Origin: Enterobacter oligotrophicus
GTDB lineage: Bacteria > Pseudomonadota > Gammaproteobacteria > Enterobacterales > Enterobacteriaceae
Assembly (NCBI RefSeq): GCF_009176645.1
Contig: NZ_AP019007.1
Coordinates: forward strand, 1,798,001 to 1,862,000
DNA length: 64,000 nucleotides
Direction of reading: 5' to 3'
The position numbers were made by a program, and so were the translations under genes. This document shows positions 41,417 through 54,069 of this stretch, piece after piece (position 1 is the stretch's first letter; every line of letters begins with the position of its first letter). The notes under the pieces are model-generated. The model was not told the origin of the DNA. It ran no database searches and saw only the letters and a list, made by a program, of their open reading frames with translations.

Positions 41417-43711
41417 TTACATCGCCTGCGTAAACGTCCTTGAAATCACGTCCTGCTGCTGCTCACGCGTCAGGGCGTTAAACCGCACCGCATACCCTGA
41501 AACGCGGATCGTCAGGTTCGGATAATTCTCCGGATGCTCAATCGCATCCAGCAGCATTTCCCGGTTCATGACGTTGACGTTCAGGTGCTGCCCGCCTTCG
41601 ATAGCCGCTTCGTGGTGGAAGTAACCGTCCAGCAGCCCCACGAGGTTAGTTTTACGCACCCCCTCATCTTTCCCCAGCGCCTGCGGCACGATGGAGAAGG
41701 TATAAGAGATACCGTCTTTCGCGTAGGTGAACGGCAGCTTGGCGACCGAGGTTAACGAGGCCACTGCCCCTTTTCTGTCGCGCCCGTGCATCGGGTTCGC
41801 GCCTGGGGCAAACGGCGTGCCGCCGCGGCGTCCATCCGGCGTGTTCCCGGTCTTCTGGCCGTACACCACGTTTGAGGTGATGGTCAGGATCGACTGGGTC
41901 GGCACCGCGTTGCGGTAGGTTGGCAGCGCCTGAATTTTCTTCATAAAGCGCTCGACCAGGTCGCAGGCGATGCTGTCCACGCGATCGTCGTTGTTGCCGT
42001 ACTGCGGGTAGTCCCCTTCGATGACAAAATCGACCGCCAGACCGGTATGGTCGCGCACCGGTTTTACCGTCGCATATTTAATCGCTGACAGGGAATCCGC
42101 CGCCACCGACAGTCCGGCGATGCCGCAGGCCATCGTGCGGTAAACGTCGCGGTCATGCAGCGCCATCAGCGAGGCTTCGTAGCTGTACTTATCATGCATG
42201 TAGTGAATGAGATTCAGCGCGCTGATGTACTGCACCGCCAGCCAGTCCATAAAGTGATCGAGGCTCGCCATCACGGTGTCGTAGTCCAGCACGTCATCCA
42301 GCAGCGGCTCGGTTTTCGGGCCGACCTGGATCTTCAGCTTCTCATCCACCCCGCCATTGATTGCATAGAGCAGCGTTTTCGCGAGGTTGGCGCGCGCGCC
42401 AAAGAACTGCATCTGCTTGCCGATCACCATCGGGCTGACGCAGCAGGCAATGGCATAATCATCGCTGTTGAAATCCGCACGCATCAGATCGTCGTTCTCA
42501 TACTGCAGCGACGAGGTAACGATCGACACCTGCGCGGCGTATTTCTTGAACGCAATCGGCAGTTGTTCGGACCAGAGGATCGTCAGGTTTGGCTCCGGCG
42601 CGGGTCCCATGGTGTGGAGCGTATGCAGGTAGCGGAAGCTGTTCTTCGTCACTAGCGTGCGGCCATCCAGCCCCATCCCGCCGATCACTTCGGTCGCCCA
42701 GATCGGATCGCCGGAGAAGAGCGTGTCGAACTCCGGGGTACGCAGGAAGCGCACCATGCGGATCTTCATAATGAAGTGGTCGATCAGCTCCTGTGCCTGA
42801 ACCTCATCCAGCCGCCCGGCCTGCATATCGCGTTCAATGTAGATATCAAGGAACGATGCCGTGCGCCCCAGCGACATCGCCCCGCCGTTCTGGGATTTCA
42901 CCGCCGCCAGATAAGCAAAGTACACCCACTGCACCGCTTCCTGGGCCGTTATCGCCGGACGTGAGATATCAAAGCCATAGTTCGCCGCCATCTGCTGGAT
43001 CTGCAGCAGCGCGCGCTTATGTTCCGCCAGCTCTTCACGCAGGCGGATCGTGGCCTCCAGATCTTCACCACGCTCCAGTTTTCCCTGAAGATCGGCGAAC
43101 TGCAGCTCACGTTCACGCACCAGATAGCTGATGCCATACAGCGCCACGCGGCGGTAGTCACCAATGATACGCCCTCGCCCGTAGCCGTCCGGCAGGCCCG
43201 TCAACACGCCCGATTTACGGCAGCGCATCATCTCCGGGGAGTAGACGTCAAACACGCCCTGGTTGTGGGTTTTTCGCAGCTCGGTAAACAGGTATTCAAA
43301 CTGCGGCTCCATTTCGCGGCCATACGCCTCGAATGAACTGCGGATCATGTTGATCCCACCATACGGATGCAGGGCACGCTTGAGCGGTTTATCCGTTTGC
43401 AGGCCGACGATGGTTTCCAGATCTTCGTCAATATAGCCCGGACCGTGGGCGGTGATGGTGGTGGCAATGTTGGTGTCAAAATCCACTGGCGCGTGGGTAG
43501 CATTCTCCTGACGAATGCCGACCATCACCTTTTGCCACAGCGCCGTCGTTGCAGGCGTCGCCTGCGCGAGGAAAGCCTCATCGCCTTCATAAGGGGTGTA
43601 GTTATGCTGAATAAAATCGCGCACGTTAACGGCGTCTTTCCATTCTTCACCGCGAAACCCGGCCCATGCGTCGCTGTAGGGCGCGACGCCTGTATCGATT
43701 GTTACTTTCAT
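41417..43711 (-). CDS. tdcE: Ketobutyrate/pyruvate formate-lyase TdcE
   Basis: Glycyl-radical enzyme of 764 residues converting 2-ketobutyrate to propionyl-CoA and formate (and pyruvate to acetyl-CoA). Active-site Cys423-Cys424 (IACCVSP) and radical Gly739 in RVSGYAVRF are present. It needs an activating SAM enzyme encoded elsewhere. It is the last gene of the operon here, because tdcF and tdcG are missing. Confidence 0.96.
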   Translation of the reverse strand: MKVTIDTGVAPYSDAWAGFRGEEWKDAVNVRDFIQHNYTPYEGDEAFLAQATPATTALWQKVMVGIRQENATHAPVDFDTNIATTITAHGPGYIDEDLETIVGLQTDKPLKRALHPYGGINMIRSSFEAYGREMEPQFEYLFTELRKTHNQGVFDVYSPEMMRCRKSGVLTGLPDGYGRGRIIGDYRRVALYGISYLVRERELQFADLQGKLERGEDLEATIRLREELAEHKRALLQIQQMAANYGFDISRPAITAQEAVQWVYFAYLAAVKSQNGGAMSLGRTASFLDIYIERDMQAGRLDEVQAQELIDHFIMKIRMVRFLRTPEFDTLFSGDPIWATEVIGGMGLDGRTLVTKNSFRYLHTLHTMGPAPEPNLTILWSEQLPIAFKKYAAQVSIVTSSLQYENDDLMRADFNSDDYAIACCVSPMVIGKQMQFFGARANLAKTLLYAINGGVDEKLKIQVGPKTEPLLDDVLDYDTVMASLDHFMDWLAVQYISALNLIHYMHDKYSYEASLMALHDRDVYRTMACGIAGLSVAADSLSAIKYATVKPVRDHTGLAVDFVIEGDYPQYGNNDDRVDSIACDLVERFMKKIQALPTYRNAVPTQSILTITSNVVYGQKTGNTPDGRRGGTPFAPGANPMHGRDRKGAVASLTSVAKLPFTYAKDGISYTFSIVPQALGKDEGVRKTNLVGLLDGYFHHEAAIEGGQHLNVNVMNREMLLDAIEHPENYPNLTIRVSGYAVRFNALTREQQQDVISRTFTQAM

Positions 43712-43726
43712 TTGATTCTCGCTTTA

Positions 43727-44935
43727 TCAGGCGTAAGCCGCTGCCGGAATGACCTTTCCAAGACGGAGGGCATCCAGCGCGATCATTTTTTCTTCGTTGG
43801 TAGGGACAACCGCGCAGGCCACGCGGGACGACTCGGTGGAGATCACGCGCTCGCCCGCACTACCCGGCAGGGCGTTTTTGGCGTCGTCGAGGCTGATACC
43901 AAAGACCTTGAGGCGCTCAGCCACCAGTGCGCGGATCAGTTTTGAGTTTTCGCCGATACCACCGGTAAATACCACACCATCCAGGTGGTGCAGCGATGCG
44001 GCGTGACCGGCGATATGCCGCGCGATACGGTGTACAAACGTGTTAATCGCCAGTTGCGCACGCTGATTACCCTCGTGCCAGGCTTTTTCCAGAGAGCGGA
44101 GATCGGATGAAATTCCGGAAAGGCCAAGCAGGCCGGACTCTTTATTGACCACGCGCTCCAGATCCTCGAACGACTGGCCGGTCTGCTGGGCAATCCACGC
44201 CATCGCGCCAAAATCGACATCGCCACAGCGCGTGCCCATCACCAGCCCTTCCAGTGGCGTCATTCCCATAGAGGTATCAACGCTTTCACCGTTACGTACC
44301 GCACAGATGGATGCGCCGTTGCCAAGATGGGCGATGACCAGCCCGCTATCATCGGGGGACAGCCCGAGAAGCGTATGCGCCTGACCAGCCACGTAGCGGT
44401 GAGAGGTGCCGTGGAAGCCGTAGCGACGCACGCCCAGCTCTTCGAAATAGCGGTATGGTAAGCCGTAAAGATACGCCTGCGGCGGCAGCGTCTGGTGGAA
44501 GCTGGTGTCGAACACTGCCACCTGCTGTACGCCGGGGAATAAATGCGCTGCCGCTTCCACGCCATTCAGATTGGCGTAGTTATGCAGCGGGGCCAGAGGG
44601 GAAACCTGGCGGATCTGTTCAATAACCTCTTCAGTGATCAGGGTCGACTCGCTGAAAAGCTCGCCGCCGTGAGCAATACGATGGCCAATTAAGGCCACGC
44701 TGCTCATCAGGTCGCGCTTTTCCAGCTCCAGGGCGATGGCAGCCAGCGCCCCTTCGTAGTCCTGGTGAGCCAGTCTGACCGGCTCACCCCCGTTCACGGA
44801 AATAAAGGCGTTTTCAGTATTAATGCCGTCTGCAATGCCCGTCATCAGGGCATCGCAATTTGATGCATCCAGAACCGAAAACTTAACAGAGGACGATCCA
44901 CAGTTAATAACCAATACAACCGGAAACTCAATCAT
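43727..44935 (-). CDS. tdcD: Propionate kinase TdcD
   Basis: Acetate/propionate kinase of 402 residues making ATP from propionyl phosphate. Family motifs [13 protein letters not shown] at the start, [35 protein letters not shown] and [10 protein letters not shown] are all intact. 15 bases separate it from tdcE. Confidence 0.96.
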   Translation of the reverse strand: MIEFPVVLVINCGSSSVKFSVLDASNCDALMTGIADGINTENAFISVNGGEPVRLAHQDYEGALAAIALELEKRDLMSSVALIGHRIAHGGELFSESTLITEEVIEQIRQVSPLAPLHNYANLNGVEAAAHLFPGVQQVAVFDTSFHQTLPPQAYLYGLPYRYFEELGVRRYGFHGTSHRYVAGQAHTLLGLSPDDSGLVIAHLGNGASICAVRNGESVDTSMGMTPLEGLVMGTRCGDVDFGAMAWIAQQTGQSFEDLERVVNKESGLLGLSGISSDLRSLEKAWHEGNQRAQLAINTFVHRIARHIAGHAASLHHLDGVVFTGGIGENSKLIRALVAERLKVFGISLDDAKNALPGSAGERVISTESSRVACAVVPTNEEKMIALDALRLGKVIPAAAYA

Positions 44936-44964
44936 GGTATGACTCCGCTCTTCCTGAGCTTTGA

Positions 44965-46299
<1,335 letters not shown>

Positions 46300-46307
46300 T
46301 CATCCTT

Positions 46308-47297
46308 TTATGCGTCAACAAAGCCAGTAATTTGGGAAACACGGGAGAGATCGATATTGCCCCCGGAAATAATGCAGACGGTTTTACGCCCCTGAATATA
46401 GTGATCGAGCTTACCGCTTAATAACGCGGCACACGCCAGCGCTCCGGCACCTTCTGTCACCACTTTATTTCGTTGAATGAGCGCAATCATGCTGTTGCGA
46501 ATGTCATCTTCGCTGACCAGCACGATGTCATCGACTAATTCACGAACAATTTCGAAGGTTAAATTACCCGGACGAGAAACATCACAACCGTCTGCTAATG
46601 TGCCGGTGACACGATGGCTCATTATTTCTCCGGCATGGTATGACGCCGCCATACCGTGAACATTTTCGGACTGCACGCCGATAATATTAATGGTTGGGTT
46701 GATGGATTTAATCGCCGTGGCAATACCGGCAATTAATCCGCCGCCGCCGATGGGCACAATCACATTATCCACATCATATAAATCTTCGAGAATTTCGAGG
46801 CCGATGGTCCCTTGCCCGGCAATCACTTTTGCGTCGTCGTATGGCGGGATAAAAATACGCCCTTCCATCTCCACGATTTCGCTCACTTTGGCGATGGTGT
46901 CGTTGAAGTTTTCGCCGTGCAGCACCACTTCAGCCGAGTAGTCGCGGGTCGCAGCAACTTTGGATTTCGGCGCGCCCATCGGCATCACCACTTTACCGTC
47001 GATACCGAGCATGGCACAGGAGAGCGACACGCCCTGTGCGTGGTTCCCCGCCGAGCAGGCGACAACGCCTTTGCGTTTTTCAGCATCGGTCAGCGAGCTT
47101 AATTTATTAAACGCACCGCGAATTTTAAACGAGCCAGTACGCTGCATATTTTCAAATTTAAGGAATATCTCACCCTTACAGCGTTCGCTGAGGTAATTTG
47201 AACGCGGCATACCGGTTTTATATATTTTTCCTGCCAGCCGTTTTCTGGCATCCTGAATATCTTCAATGGTCACCGGGAGATCGTAGGTAATGTGCAT
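46308..47297 (-). CDS. tdcB: Catabolic threonine dehydratase TdcB
   Basis: PLP enzyme of 329 residues converting L-threonine to 2-ketobutyrate and ammonia. The PLP lysine is Lys58 in GSFKIRGA, and [11 protein letters not shown] holds the cofactor phosphate. The ATG at 47297 gives the E. coli length; an in-frame ATG eight codons upstream adds an unconserved extension. Confidence 0.96.
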   Translation of the reverse strand: MHITYDLPVTIEDIQDARKRLAGKIYKTGMPRSNYLSERCKGEIFLKFENMQRTGSFKIRGAFNKLSSLTDAEKRKGVVACSAGNHAQGVSLSCAMLGIDGKVVMPMGAPKSKVAATRDYSAEVVLHGENFNDTIAKVSEIVEMEGRIFIPPYDDAKVIAGQGTIGLEILEDLYDVDNVIVPIGGGGLIAGIATAIKSINPTINIIGVQSENVHGMAASYHAGEIMSHRVTGTLADGCDVSRPGNLTFEIVRELVDDIVLVSEDDIRNSMIALIQRNKVVTEGAGALACAALLSGKLDHYIQGRKTVCIISGGNIDLSRVSQITGFVDA

Positions 47298-47409
47298 AAT
47301 ATCCTCGTTATAATAATTCATTGTTTTCAGGCAAAGTCAGGGTATCAGAGCGTAAATAATGCTCTGGGTGTTTTTAAAAAAGAATCATACTGAACCGGGT
47401 ATTAACGCT

Positions 47410-48330
47410 TCATCGTCGTCGTTCGCTATTCTGTGAGGAATATTGTTTCGCCAGCTCAACTAATACTGACGCCGATTTTTTTATACTGTAATTTTTTGAC
47501 CATACGGCGGCGTAACGCGCCACGGGTAATTCATCTTCAACCGGCAACACAACAAACTGGTCGGAACCGAATGGCGCAATCATGTCGCGGGGAATAACCG
47601 TGAGATAATCGGCATTCAGGACAAGGTTATAAATGGTGACGACGGAATCGGTCTGGACGATGTTTTCAATACTGATGTGGTTGTTTTGCAGGGTGTTCAG
47701 GAGTTCTTTGTAGTAGCCCATATCGGTTTGCGGCATCACCCACTGCTCGTGCGTGAGCGATGCCAGTGTCGTCGAGCCGGTGCACGTTCGTGATTTACTG
47801 GCAACCAGCACAAACTCCGATTCAAACAGCGGCTCGACGTGGAGATCCTGCAGCAGCATCTCGTCGCTCAGCGTACCAATGGCGAAATCCAGTCGGCCAT
47901 CGCGAATCGCAGGCAGGAAGGAGGAGAGCTGCGCTTCATACATGGAGACGCGCGCTTTCGGGAACACTTCCTTGAACTTTTTGATCATCTCCGACAGGAA
48001 GGTGAAGCCAATCAGCGAGGGATAACCAAAGGAGACATCCATGACGGTACTAAAACTGAGGCTGTTAATCTCGCTCACCATGTTTTTCATTTCGCGGGTG
48101 ATCGACTCAGAGTACGACAGCAGCACCTGGCCTGCAGCAGTGAGTTTCACGCCGGTGTTTTTGCGGATCATCACTTCCACGCCGAAGTAGGATTCGATAT
48201 CGCTGATGATTTTGCTGACGGCGGGTTGCGTCAGACCCAGTTGTCTTGCAGCAGAACCTATGGAGCCACTTTTAATGACTTCCTGAAATACAACAAGGTG
48301 CTGTGTTTTCGGTAGAATAATAGTGTTCAT
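47410..48330 (-). CDS. tdcA: tdc operon activator TdcA
   Basis: LysR-family activator of 306 residues, needed for tdc transcription. The HTH is at about residues 20-40 (GSIGSAARQLGLTQPAVSKIISDIE) and the effector domain follows. It is the first gene of the operon, 112 bases ahead of tdcB. The C-terminus is slightly shorter than in E. coli (QNSERRR rather than a tail beyond CRRR). Confidence 0.95.
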   Translation of the reverse strand: MNTIILPKTQHLVVFQEVIKSGSIGSAARQLGLTQPAVSKIISDIESYFGVEVMIRKNTGVKLTAAGQVLLSYSESITREMKNMVSEINSLSFSTVMDVSFGYPSLIGFTFLSEMIKKFKEVFPKARVSMYEAQLSSFLPAIRDGRLDFAIGTLSDEMLLQDLHVEPLFESEFVLVASKSRTCTGSTTLASLTHEQWVMPQTDMGYYKELLNTLQNNHISIENIVQTDSVVTIYNLVLNADYLTVIPRDMIAPFGSDQFVVLPVEDELPVARYAAVWSKNYSIKKSASVLVELAKQYSSQNSERRR

Positions 48331-48364
48331 AATATTCTGCGCTTATTTCCCTATGACGGGGTGA

Positions 48365-48408
48365 ATTCTACTCAATATTGTTTCAGAGGGTATGTGCTGT
48401 TACTCACA
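48365..48408 (-). promoter_or_regulatory. tdc promoter with CRP site
   Basis: On the minus strand TGTGA-N6-GCACA (plus 48408 to 48393) is a nine-of-ten CRP match. TAGAAT at 48370-48365 can be the -10, giving a start near 48358. The CRP centre then falls about 42 bases upstream, the usual class II distance. Confidence 0.75.
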
Positions 48409-48963
48409 ATTTATCTTTTCACAGGATTTTACGACCCGCCACAAAGCCTTTAAAACACTTTAAAATCAATAAATTACACGGTTAAAAATACGCTATCTTG
48501 ATGATATTGATCAACAAAATATGCGGTAATAAATTTATTTTATGGCGATAACTATGGTGAATTTTTCACACATGAAAATATCAATTAAGTCTATCTTTCA
48601 GGCAATTAAAGATTAATAAATAGGCATTATTCGTTTAAAACATTTTTGTAATTTATCAAATATGATAATAATCCTTTTTCCGATCAGGCAGAAAGAGTGG
48701 AATACATCACACATTCACAGGGTAAATGTTTTTGAATTCAATATATGCTTATCAAATAAGAAAACATTCAGAACCATTAAGGCAACAACCATAACAAATC
48801 AACAACACTGGAAAATCACGATTTTTTAGCGCGAAATTTTGTGATTACGATCATCTGCGGAGGATGAGGAAAACCATTAATCTATAAACAGTGAAATGTG
48901 CTTAGTGTCGCAAATTTGAGAATTAGTATCGTTTGGATGATTTGACACACAGGGACGAAAAGC
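48409..48963. other. AT-rich intergenic gap between tdcA and rnpB
   Basis: About 555 bases, apart from the IHF site, with no reading frame that I can support. In E. coli this interval holds tdcR, yhaB and yhaC; none is visible here. The TTGAT-containing stretch near 48498-48514 is not a well-formed FNR box. Confidence 0.6.
48464..48476. promoter_or_regulatory. IHF site upstream of tdcA
   Basis: AATCAA-TAAA-TTA is an exact match to the IHF consensus WATCAANNNNTTR. It lies about 110 bases from the predicted tdc start, similar to the IHF site known for E. coli tdc. Confidence 0.7.
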
Positions 48964-48990
48964 AAAAACCCCACCGAAGCGGGGTTTTTT
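48964..48990 (-). terminator. rnpB terminator
   Basis: CCCCA-CCGAAG-CGGGG with flanking A5 and T6 runs is an intrinsic terminator on the minus strand, just after the mature 3' end of RNase P RNA. Confidence 0.9.
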
Positions 48991-48994
48991 AAGA

Positions 48995-49371
<377 letters not shown>

Positions 49372-49378
49372 GGCGCGC

Positions 49379-49407
49379 AGTATAGTGGGTTTGCGCGCCG
49401 CTGTCAC
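49379..49407 (-). promoter_or_regulatory. rnpB promoter
   Basis: On the minus strand TATACT (49384-49379) with a 17-base spacer from GTGACA (49407-49402) puts a start at about 49371, the 5' end of the RNA. The -35 box contains the garK stop codon. Confidence 0.75.
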
Positions 49408-50549
49408 CCTTGGGTATGCATCCCCACCAGCAAAGTGGCGGCGATATTGCGTGAAGCGCGGTAAATGTTGTCATACGCACCGCGGAACGCCTCCTCCAGG
49501 GAGCCAATACTGGTCAGCACGCTGAACACCGCATCGATGCCGTACTGGTGCACCACGCCTACGTCCGGGGTAAGGCTACCGGCAATACCAATTACCGGCT
49601 TATGGTATTTTTTGGCAACATCCGCGACGCCGACAGGTACTTTGCCATGAATGCTCTGGCTGTCGATGCGCCCTTCTCCCGTCACCACCCAGGTACAGTC
49701 GTGGATATGTTCTTCGAGGTTAAGCGCCTGGGTGACAATCTCAATGCCGCTCCTAAGCTCCGCACCGAGAAACGCCATCAGCGCCGCGCCCATTCCGCCA
49801 GCCGCCCCCGCGCCAGGAACATGCTTTACGTCAATGCGCAGGGATTTTTTAATCACATCCGCGTAGTGGCTGAGGTTGGCATCAAGTTCAAGGATCATCC
49901 CCTCGGTCGCCCCTTTTTGTGGACCAAAGATGCGCGACGCCCCTTTCTCCCCCACCAGCGGGTTGGTGACGTCGCAGGCGACGCGAATTTTGCAGCCCTT
50001 CAGCCTGCCATCAAGCCCCGAAATATCAATGCTGTTAAGGGCCATCAGGCTACCGCCGCCGTAACCAATCTCCGTCCCGTTGGCGTCGGTGAGTTTTGCC
50101 CCGAGCGCCTGTATCATCCCCGCGCCGCCGTCGTTGGTTGCGCTGCCGCCGATGCCGATAATGATATTACGCGCGCCTTTATCGAGTGCGCGGAGGATAA
50201 GCTCCCCGGTGCCGCGTGAGGTTGTAACAAGTGGATTACGCTGTGCCGGAGGGACAAGCGCCAGACCGCTGGCAGCCGCCATCTCAATAAAGGCCGTGCT
50301 ACCGTCACCGGACATTCCCCAGCAGGCATTCACCTTTTCACCCAACGGGCCCGTGACCACGGCATGCTGTTCTGTACCCTGGGTAGCGGCGATCATCGCT
50401 TCAACGGTACCTTCCCCGCCGTCGGCTACAGGAACAGAAACATAAAGTGCATCGGGGAAAATCTCCCGAAATCCTTTTTCTATCGCCTGAGCTACCTCGG
50501 TGGCAGAAAGGCTTTCTTTATAAGAGTCTGGCGCGATTACGATTTTCAT
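49404..50549 (-). CDS. garK: Glycerate 2-kinase GarK
   Basis: Kinase of 381 residues making 2-phosphoglycerate from glycerate, the last step of galactarate/glucarate catabolism. GxGG-type motifs IGIGGSATNDGGAGM, GAGAAGGMGAA and TGEGRIDSQS are intact. It ends at the rnpB promoter. In E. coli garPLRK and rnpB can be cotranscribed. Confidence 0.96.
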   Translation of the reverse strand: MKIVIAPDSYKESLSATEVAQAIEKGFREIFPDALYVSVPVADGGEGTVEAMIAATQGTEQHAVVTGPLGEKVNACWGMSGDGSTAFIEMAAASGLALVPPAQRNPLVTTSRGTGELILRALDKGARNIIIGIGGSATNDGGAGMIQALGAKLTDANGTEIGYGGGSLMALNSIDISGLDGRLKGCKIRVACDVTNPLVGEKGASRIFGPQKGATEGMILELDANLSHYADVIKKSLRIDVKHVPGAGAAGGMGAALMAFLGAELRSGIEIVTQALNLEEHIHDCTWVVTGEGRIDSQSIHGKVPVGVADVAKKYHKPVIGIAGSLTPDVGVVHQYGIDAVFSVLTSIGSLEEAFRGAYDNIYRASRNIAATLLVGMHTQG

Positions 50550-50586
50550 AGTTGTAGCCTGTTACAGCGCAGATCCGGCCTGGACC

Positions 50587-50616
50587 GTAGGCCCGGTAAG
50601 CGTAGCGCCACCGGGC
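50587..50616. repeat. REP unit between garR and garK
   Basis: Single palindromic REP unit of form GCCCGGTAAGCG...CGCCACCGGGC inside the gar operon. It may stabilise upstream mRNA ends. Confidence 0.8.
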
Positions 50617-50625
50617 AGGACGTCA

Positions 50626-51516
50626 TTAGCGAGCAACTTCCACCTTCGCCAGTTTTTCGTAGTAGCACGCAAGCGCGCTGTGGTCGGCGGTGCCCAGTCC
50701 ATCTGCACGCAGCGCCTGCATCATCTCCATGACGGCGGCAGTCAGTGGCAGTTGTGCCCCTACGCCGTGAGAGGTATCCAGCGCGTTCGCCAGATCTTTA
50801 ATGTGCAGGTCAATTCGGAAACCGGGCTTGAAGTTACGATCCATCACCATCGGCGCTTTGGCATCCAGCACGGTGCTGCCCGCCAGGCCGCCGCGGATAG
50901 CCTGATATACCAGATCCGGATTTACGCCCGCTTTGGTTGCCAGCGTCAGCGCCTCTGACATCGCAGCAATGTTCAGCGCCACGATCACCTGGTTTGCCAG
51001 CTTGGTGACGTTGCCCGCACCGATTTCACCGGTATGCACCACAGAGCCCGCCATCGCTTTCATCAGGTCGTAGTATTTGTCGAAAATCGCCTTATCGCCG
51101 CCCACCATCACTGACAGCGTGCCGTCGATAGCTTTTGGCTCGCCGCCGCTGACCGGTGCATCCAGCATGTCTACGCCTTTCACCTTCAGCGCCTCGCTGA
51201 TTTCACGGCTTGCCAGTGGTGCGATAGAACTCATATCAATCACCACCAGGCCCGGTTTTGCACCGTCGATGATGCCGTTTTCACCCAGCGCCACCTCCTT
51301 CACGTGCGGGGAGTTGGGCAGCATGGTGATGATCACGTCGCACTGTTCGGCAACCGCTTTGGCAGTGGTGGCTGTTTCTGCACCTGCTGCGATCACCTCT
51401 GCCACGGCGTCTGAATTGCGGTCTAACACCACCAGTGAGTAACCCGCTTTGATGAGGTTCTTACTCATTGGTTTACCCATGATACCTAAGCCAATAAAGC
51501 CCACTTTCAGCGTCAT
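50626..51516 (-). CDS. garR: Tartronate semialdehyde reductase GarR
   Basis: 3-hydroxyisobutyrate dehydrogenase-family NAD(H) reductase of 296 residues that turns tartronate semialdehyde into D-glycerate. GFIGLGIMGKPMSKNL is the Rossmann motif, DAPVSGGEPKA the substrate loop and GNVTKLANQ carries the catalytic lysine. Confidence 0.96.
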   Translation of the reverse strand: MTLKVGFIGLGIMGKPMSKNLIKAGYSLVVLDRNSDAVAEVIAAGAETATTAKAVAEQCDVIITMLPNSPHVKEVALGENGIIDGAKPGLVVIDMSSIAPLASREISEALKVKGVDMLDAPVSGGEPKAIDGTLSVMVGGDKAIFDKYYDLMKAMAGSVVHTGEIGAGNVTKLANQVIVALNIAAMSEALTLATKAGVNPDLVYQAIRGGLAGSTVLDAKAPMVMDRNFKPGFRIDLHIKDLANALDTSHGVGAQLPLTAAVMEMMQALRADGLGTADHSALACYYEKLAKVEVAR

Positions 51517-51536
51517 AATCTTGTCCTCAATGATGG

Positions 51537-52307
51537 TTATTTTTTAAAAGCATCTGCTAATTTCTGCGTGGCGGAGCGGAATACGCCGAGGTCACTGCCA
51601 ACGGCAACAAACGTCGCGCCCCACTCCAGATAGCGGCGGGCATCGGCTTCAACAGGAGCCAGAATGCCGCACGGTTTACCGTGCGCTTTGGCGCGGGTGA
51701 AGATGTGCTGAATGGCGCGCTGCACGTCCGGATGACCCGCATTGCCCAGGTGTCCTAACGCAGCGGCCAGATCGCTTGGTCCCACGAAGATGCCGTCTAC
51801 ACCGTCGGTTGCGGCAATGGCATCGACGTTATCAACGCCCTGCTGACTCTCAATCTGTACCAGGATGGTGATGTTCTTGTTGGACTGCGCAAAGTAGTCC
51901 GGCACGGTGCCAAACATGTTGGCGCGGTGTGAAACGGACACGCCGCGAATGCCTTCCGGCGGATAGCGGGTAGAGGCTACGGCCAGCACCGCTTCTTCTT
52001 CCGTTTCTACGAACGGGATCAGGAAGTTGTAGAAACCGATATCCAGCAGACGCTTGATGATCACCGGCTCATTAGTAGGAACACGCACCACCGGCGCGCT
52101 CGGGCTGCCTTTTAACGCCATCAGCTGTGGAATAAAAGTGCTGATATCGTTCGGCGCATGTTCGCCGTCCAGCACCAGCCAGTCGAACCCGGCCAGACCC
52201 AGCACTTCGGTGCTGATTGGGTTTGCCAGCGCAGACCAGCAGCCAATCTGGATCTGGTGCGCCGCGAGGGCCGCTTTAAACTTGTTCGGGAAGATATCGT
52301 TACTCAT
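51537..52307 (-). CDS. garL: 5-keto-4-deoxy-D-glucarate aldolase GarL
   Basis: Class II HpcH/HpaI-type aldolase of 256 residues that splits 5-keto-4-deoxyglucarate into pyruvate and tartronate semialdehyde. [25 protein letters not shown] and [18 protein letters not shown] are the family blocks with metal and catalytic residues. Confidence 0.96.
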   Translation of the reverse strand: MSNDIFPNKFKAALAAHQIQIGCWSALANPISTEVLGLAGFDWLVLDGEHAPNDISTFIPQLMALKGSPSAPVVRVPTNEPVIIKRLLDIGFYNFLIPFVETEEEAVLAVASTRYPPEGIRGVSVSHRANMFGTVPDYFAQSNKNITILVQIESQQGVDNVDAIAATDGVDGIFVGPSDLAAALGHLGNAGHPDVQRAIQHIFTRAKAHGKPCGILAPVEADARRYLEWGATFVAVGSDLGVFRSATQKLADAFKK

Positions 52308-52322
52308 CGCTTATACCTTTGC

Positions 52323-53657
52323 TTATTTCTGCAATTCCATACGTTTGATGTCGCCTACCACGAACAGGTAGCAGACCATCGCCATCAACGCTGAACAGCC
52401 AACGAATACCAGTGCCGCGTTGAACGAATGCAGTTCACTGACCAGATAACCAATGACCAGTGGAGTCGCAATCGACGCCACGTTGCCAAAGACGTTAAAC
52501 ACCCCGCCGCACAGGCCGACAATCTCTTTTGGTGCCGTGTCGGAAATCACCGGCCAGCCCAGCGCACCAAAGCCTTTGCCGAAGAACGCCAGCGCCATCA
52601 GGGCCACCACCAGCGTGGTGTTATTGGTGTAGTTACACAGAATGATGGACGACGCCAGCAGCATACCGAGCACAATTGGCAGCTTACGCGCCAGGGTGAT
52701 CGACTTGCCCTGCTTAATCAGATAATCCGAGAACACCCCGCCCAGCACGCCACCGGCAAAACCGCACAGCGCCGGAATCGAGGCCACCAGGCCCACTTTC
52801 AGAATCGACATTCCCTTTTCCTGCACCAGATAAATCGGGAACCAGGTGAGGAAGAACCAGGTGATGGTGTTGATAAAGTATTGACCAAAAAAGACGCCCA
52901 GCATCATGCGGTTGGTCAATAACTGTTTGATGTAATGGAGCTTAGGACCGCTCGCAACCTGCGCACCCGGCTTTTTGTGGTCCATATCCACCACCGCGCC
53001 GCCTTCGGAGATGAACTTCAGCTCCTGCTCAGACATGCGCGGATGGTCGGTCGGGTTATGGATAAACTTCACCCAGATGCCGGTCAGCACAAAACCAATC
53101 ACGCCCATCACGGTGAAGACATGTTCCCAGCCCCAGGCAAAGGTTAACCAGCCCAGCAGCGGAGAGAAGATTGCCAGTGAGAAATATTGCGCCGCATTAA
53201 AGAGAGCCGATGCCGTACCACGCTCTTTGGTCGGGAACCAGGCCGCCACGATACGGGCATTCGCCGGGAATGACGGCGCTTCCGAGAAGCCGAGCATAAA
53301 GCGCATGATAAACATCGACACGCCCGCCCAGGCCAGCGGGAAGACGTCCACAAAGCCCTGCAGGAATGTGAACAGCGACCAGAAGAACAGGCTATATGTG
53401 TAAACCTTTTTGGAGCCGAACTTATCGAGCAGCCAGCCGCCGGGGATCTGCATCAGCAGGTAGGCCCAGCCAAACGCGGAAAAGATGTAACCCATTGAGA
53501 CGGCGCTCAGTTGCAGTTCTTTCGCGACTTCCGTACCGGCAATGGAGAGCGTCGCACGGTCAGCATAGTTAATGGCCGTGACGATAAAAATAATGAGCAG
53601 AATTAAATATCGGGTGGGCACACCCTTTTTTGATTCTACAGTGGTATCCAGTATCAT
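52323..53657 (-). CDS. garP: Galactarate/glucarate transporter GarP
   Basis: Major facilitator of 444 residues importing galactarate, glucarate and glycerate. Twelve hydrophobic segments are visible, with ADRATLSIAGTEVAKEL and RFMLGFSEAPSFPANARIVAAWFP. The ATG at 53657 follows GAGGAAA and gives the E. coli length; an upstream ATG adds six residues. First gene of garPLRK; CdaR should activate it. Confidence 0.96.
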   Translation of the reverse strand: MILDTTVESKKGVPTRYLILLIIFIVTAINYADRATLSIAGTEVAKELQLSAVSMGYIFSAFGWAYLLMQIPGGWLLDKFGSKKVYTYSLFFWSLFTFLQGFVDVFPLAWAGVSMFIMRFMLGFSEAPSFPANARIVAAWFPTKERGTASALFNAAQYFSLAIFSPLLGWLTFAWGWEHVFTVMGVIGFVLTGIWVKFIHNPTDHPRMSEQELKFISEGGAVVDMDHKKPGAQVASGPKLHYIKQLLTNRMMLGVFFGQYFINTITWFFLTWFPIYLVQEKGMSILKVGLVASIPALCGFAGGVLGGVFSDYLIKQGKSITLARKLPIVLGMLLASSIILCNYTNNTTLVVALMALAFFGKGFGALGWPVISDTAPKEIVGLCGGVFNVFGNVASIATPLVIGYLVSELHSFNAALVFVGCSALMAMVCYLFVVGDIKRMELQK

Positions 53658-54069
53658 GTTTATTTCCTCGGGCATATCGATATTTTATATTTATAATTTT
53701 AAAAAGAGTATTTCCTGATTATTTATCGATAGCAGGTAATATCAGGTAATTAACCAGACGCAATGAAATCGTCATTCAGTATAATCATCGACCCGTGGCT
53801 TAACACTGGATTAACGCTCAATAATTGACGCTGTTTTTAATAATATTTTGAGCATATGCACAAAGCACTGGGCGCTAATGCACAGAATCACGGATTAGCA
53901 CCCAGGTAGCGCCACTTCTCGCCTCAGCGAGTGATCTGGATCACATTCTTATATCTGAAGTCCTGACATTCTTTATTTAAGAAAGCAGCATCTTTATTTC
54001 GATAATAAGAAAATAGATACCGATCTGCCTGCATTTATTATCAGACATTTTGCTGGAGAATACTGAACA
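53658..54069. promoter_or_regulatory. Divergent garP/garD promoter region
   Basis: About 410 AT-rich bases. The best element is a CRP site at 53930-53945 (AGTGA-TCTGGA-TCACA). CdaR, the known activator of both genes, must bind here too, but I do not recognise its site. No open reading frame of note. Confidence 0.6.

Noticed and set aside
48498..48514. Possible FNR box upstream of tdcA
   Set aside because: TTGAT is followed by a second TTGAT and ATCAA at the wrong spacing (N7), so it does not fit TTGAT-N4-ATCAA.
49548..50219. 223-codon plus-strand frame opposite garK
   Set aside because: A shadow of garK, which is unambiguous.
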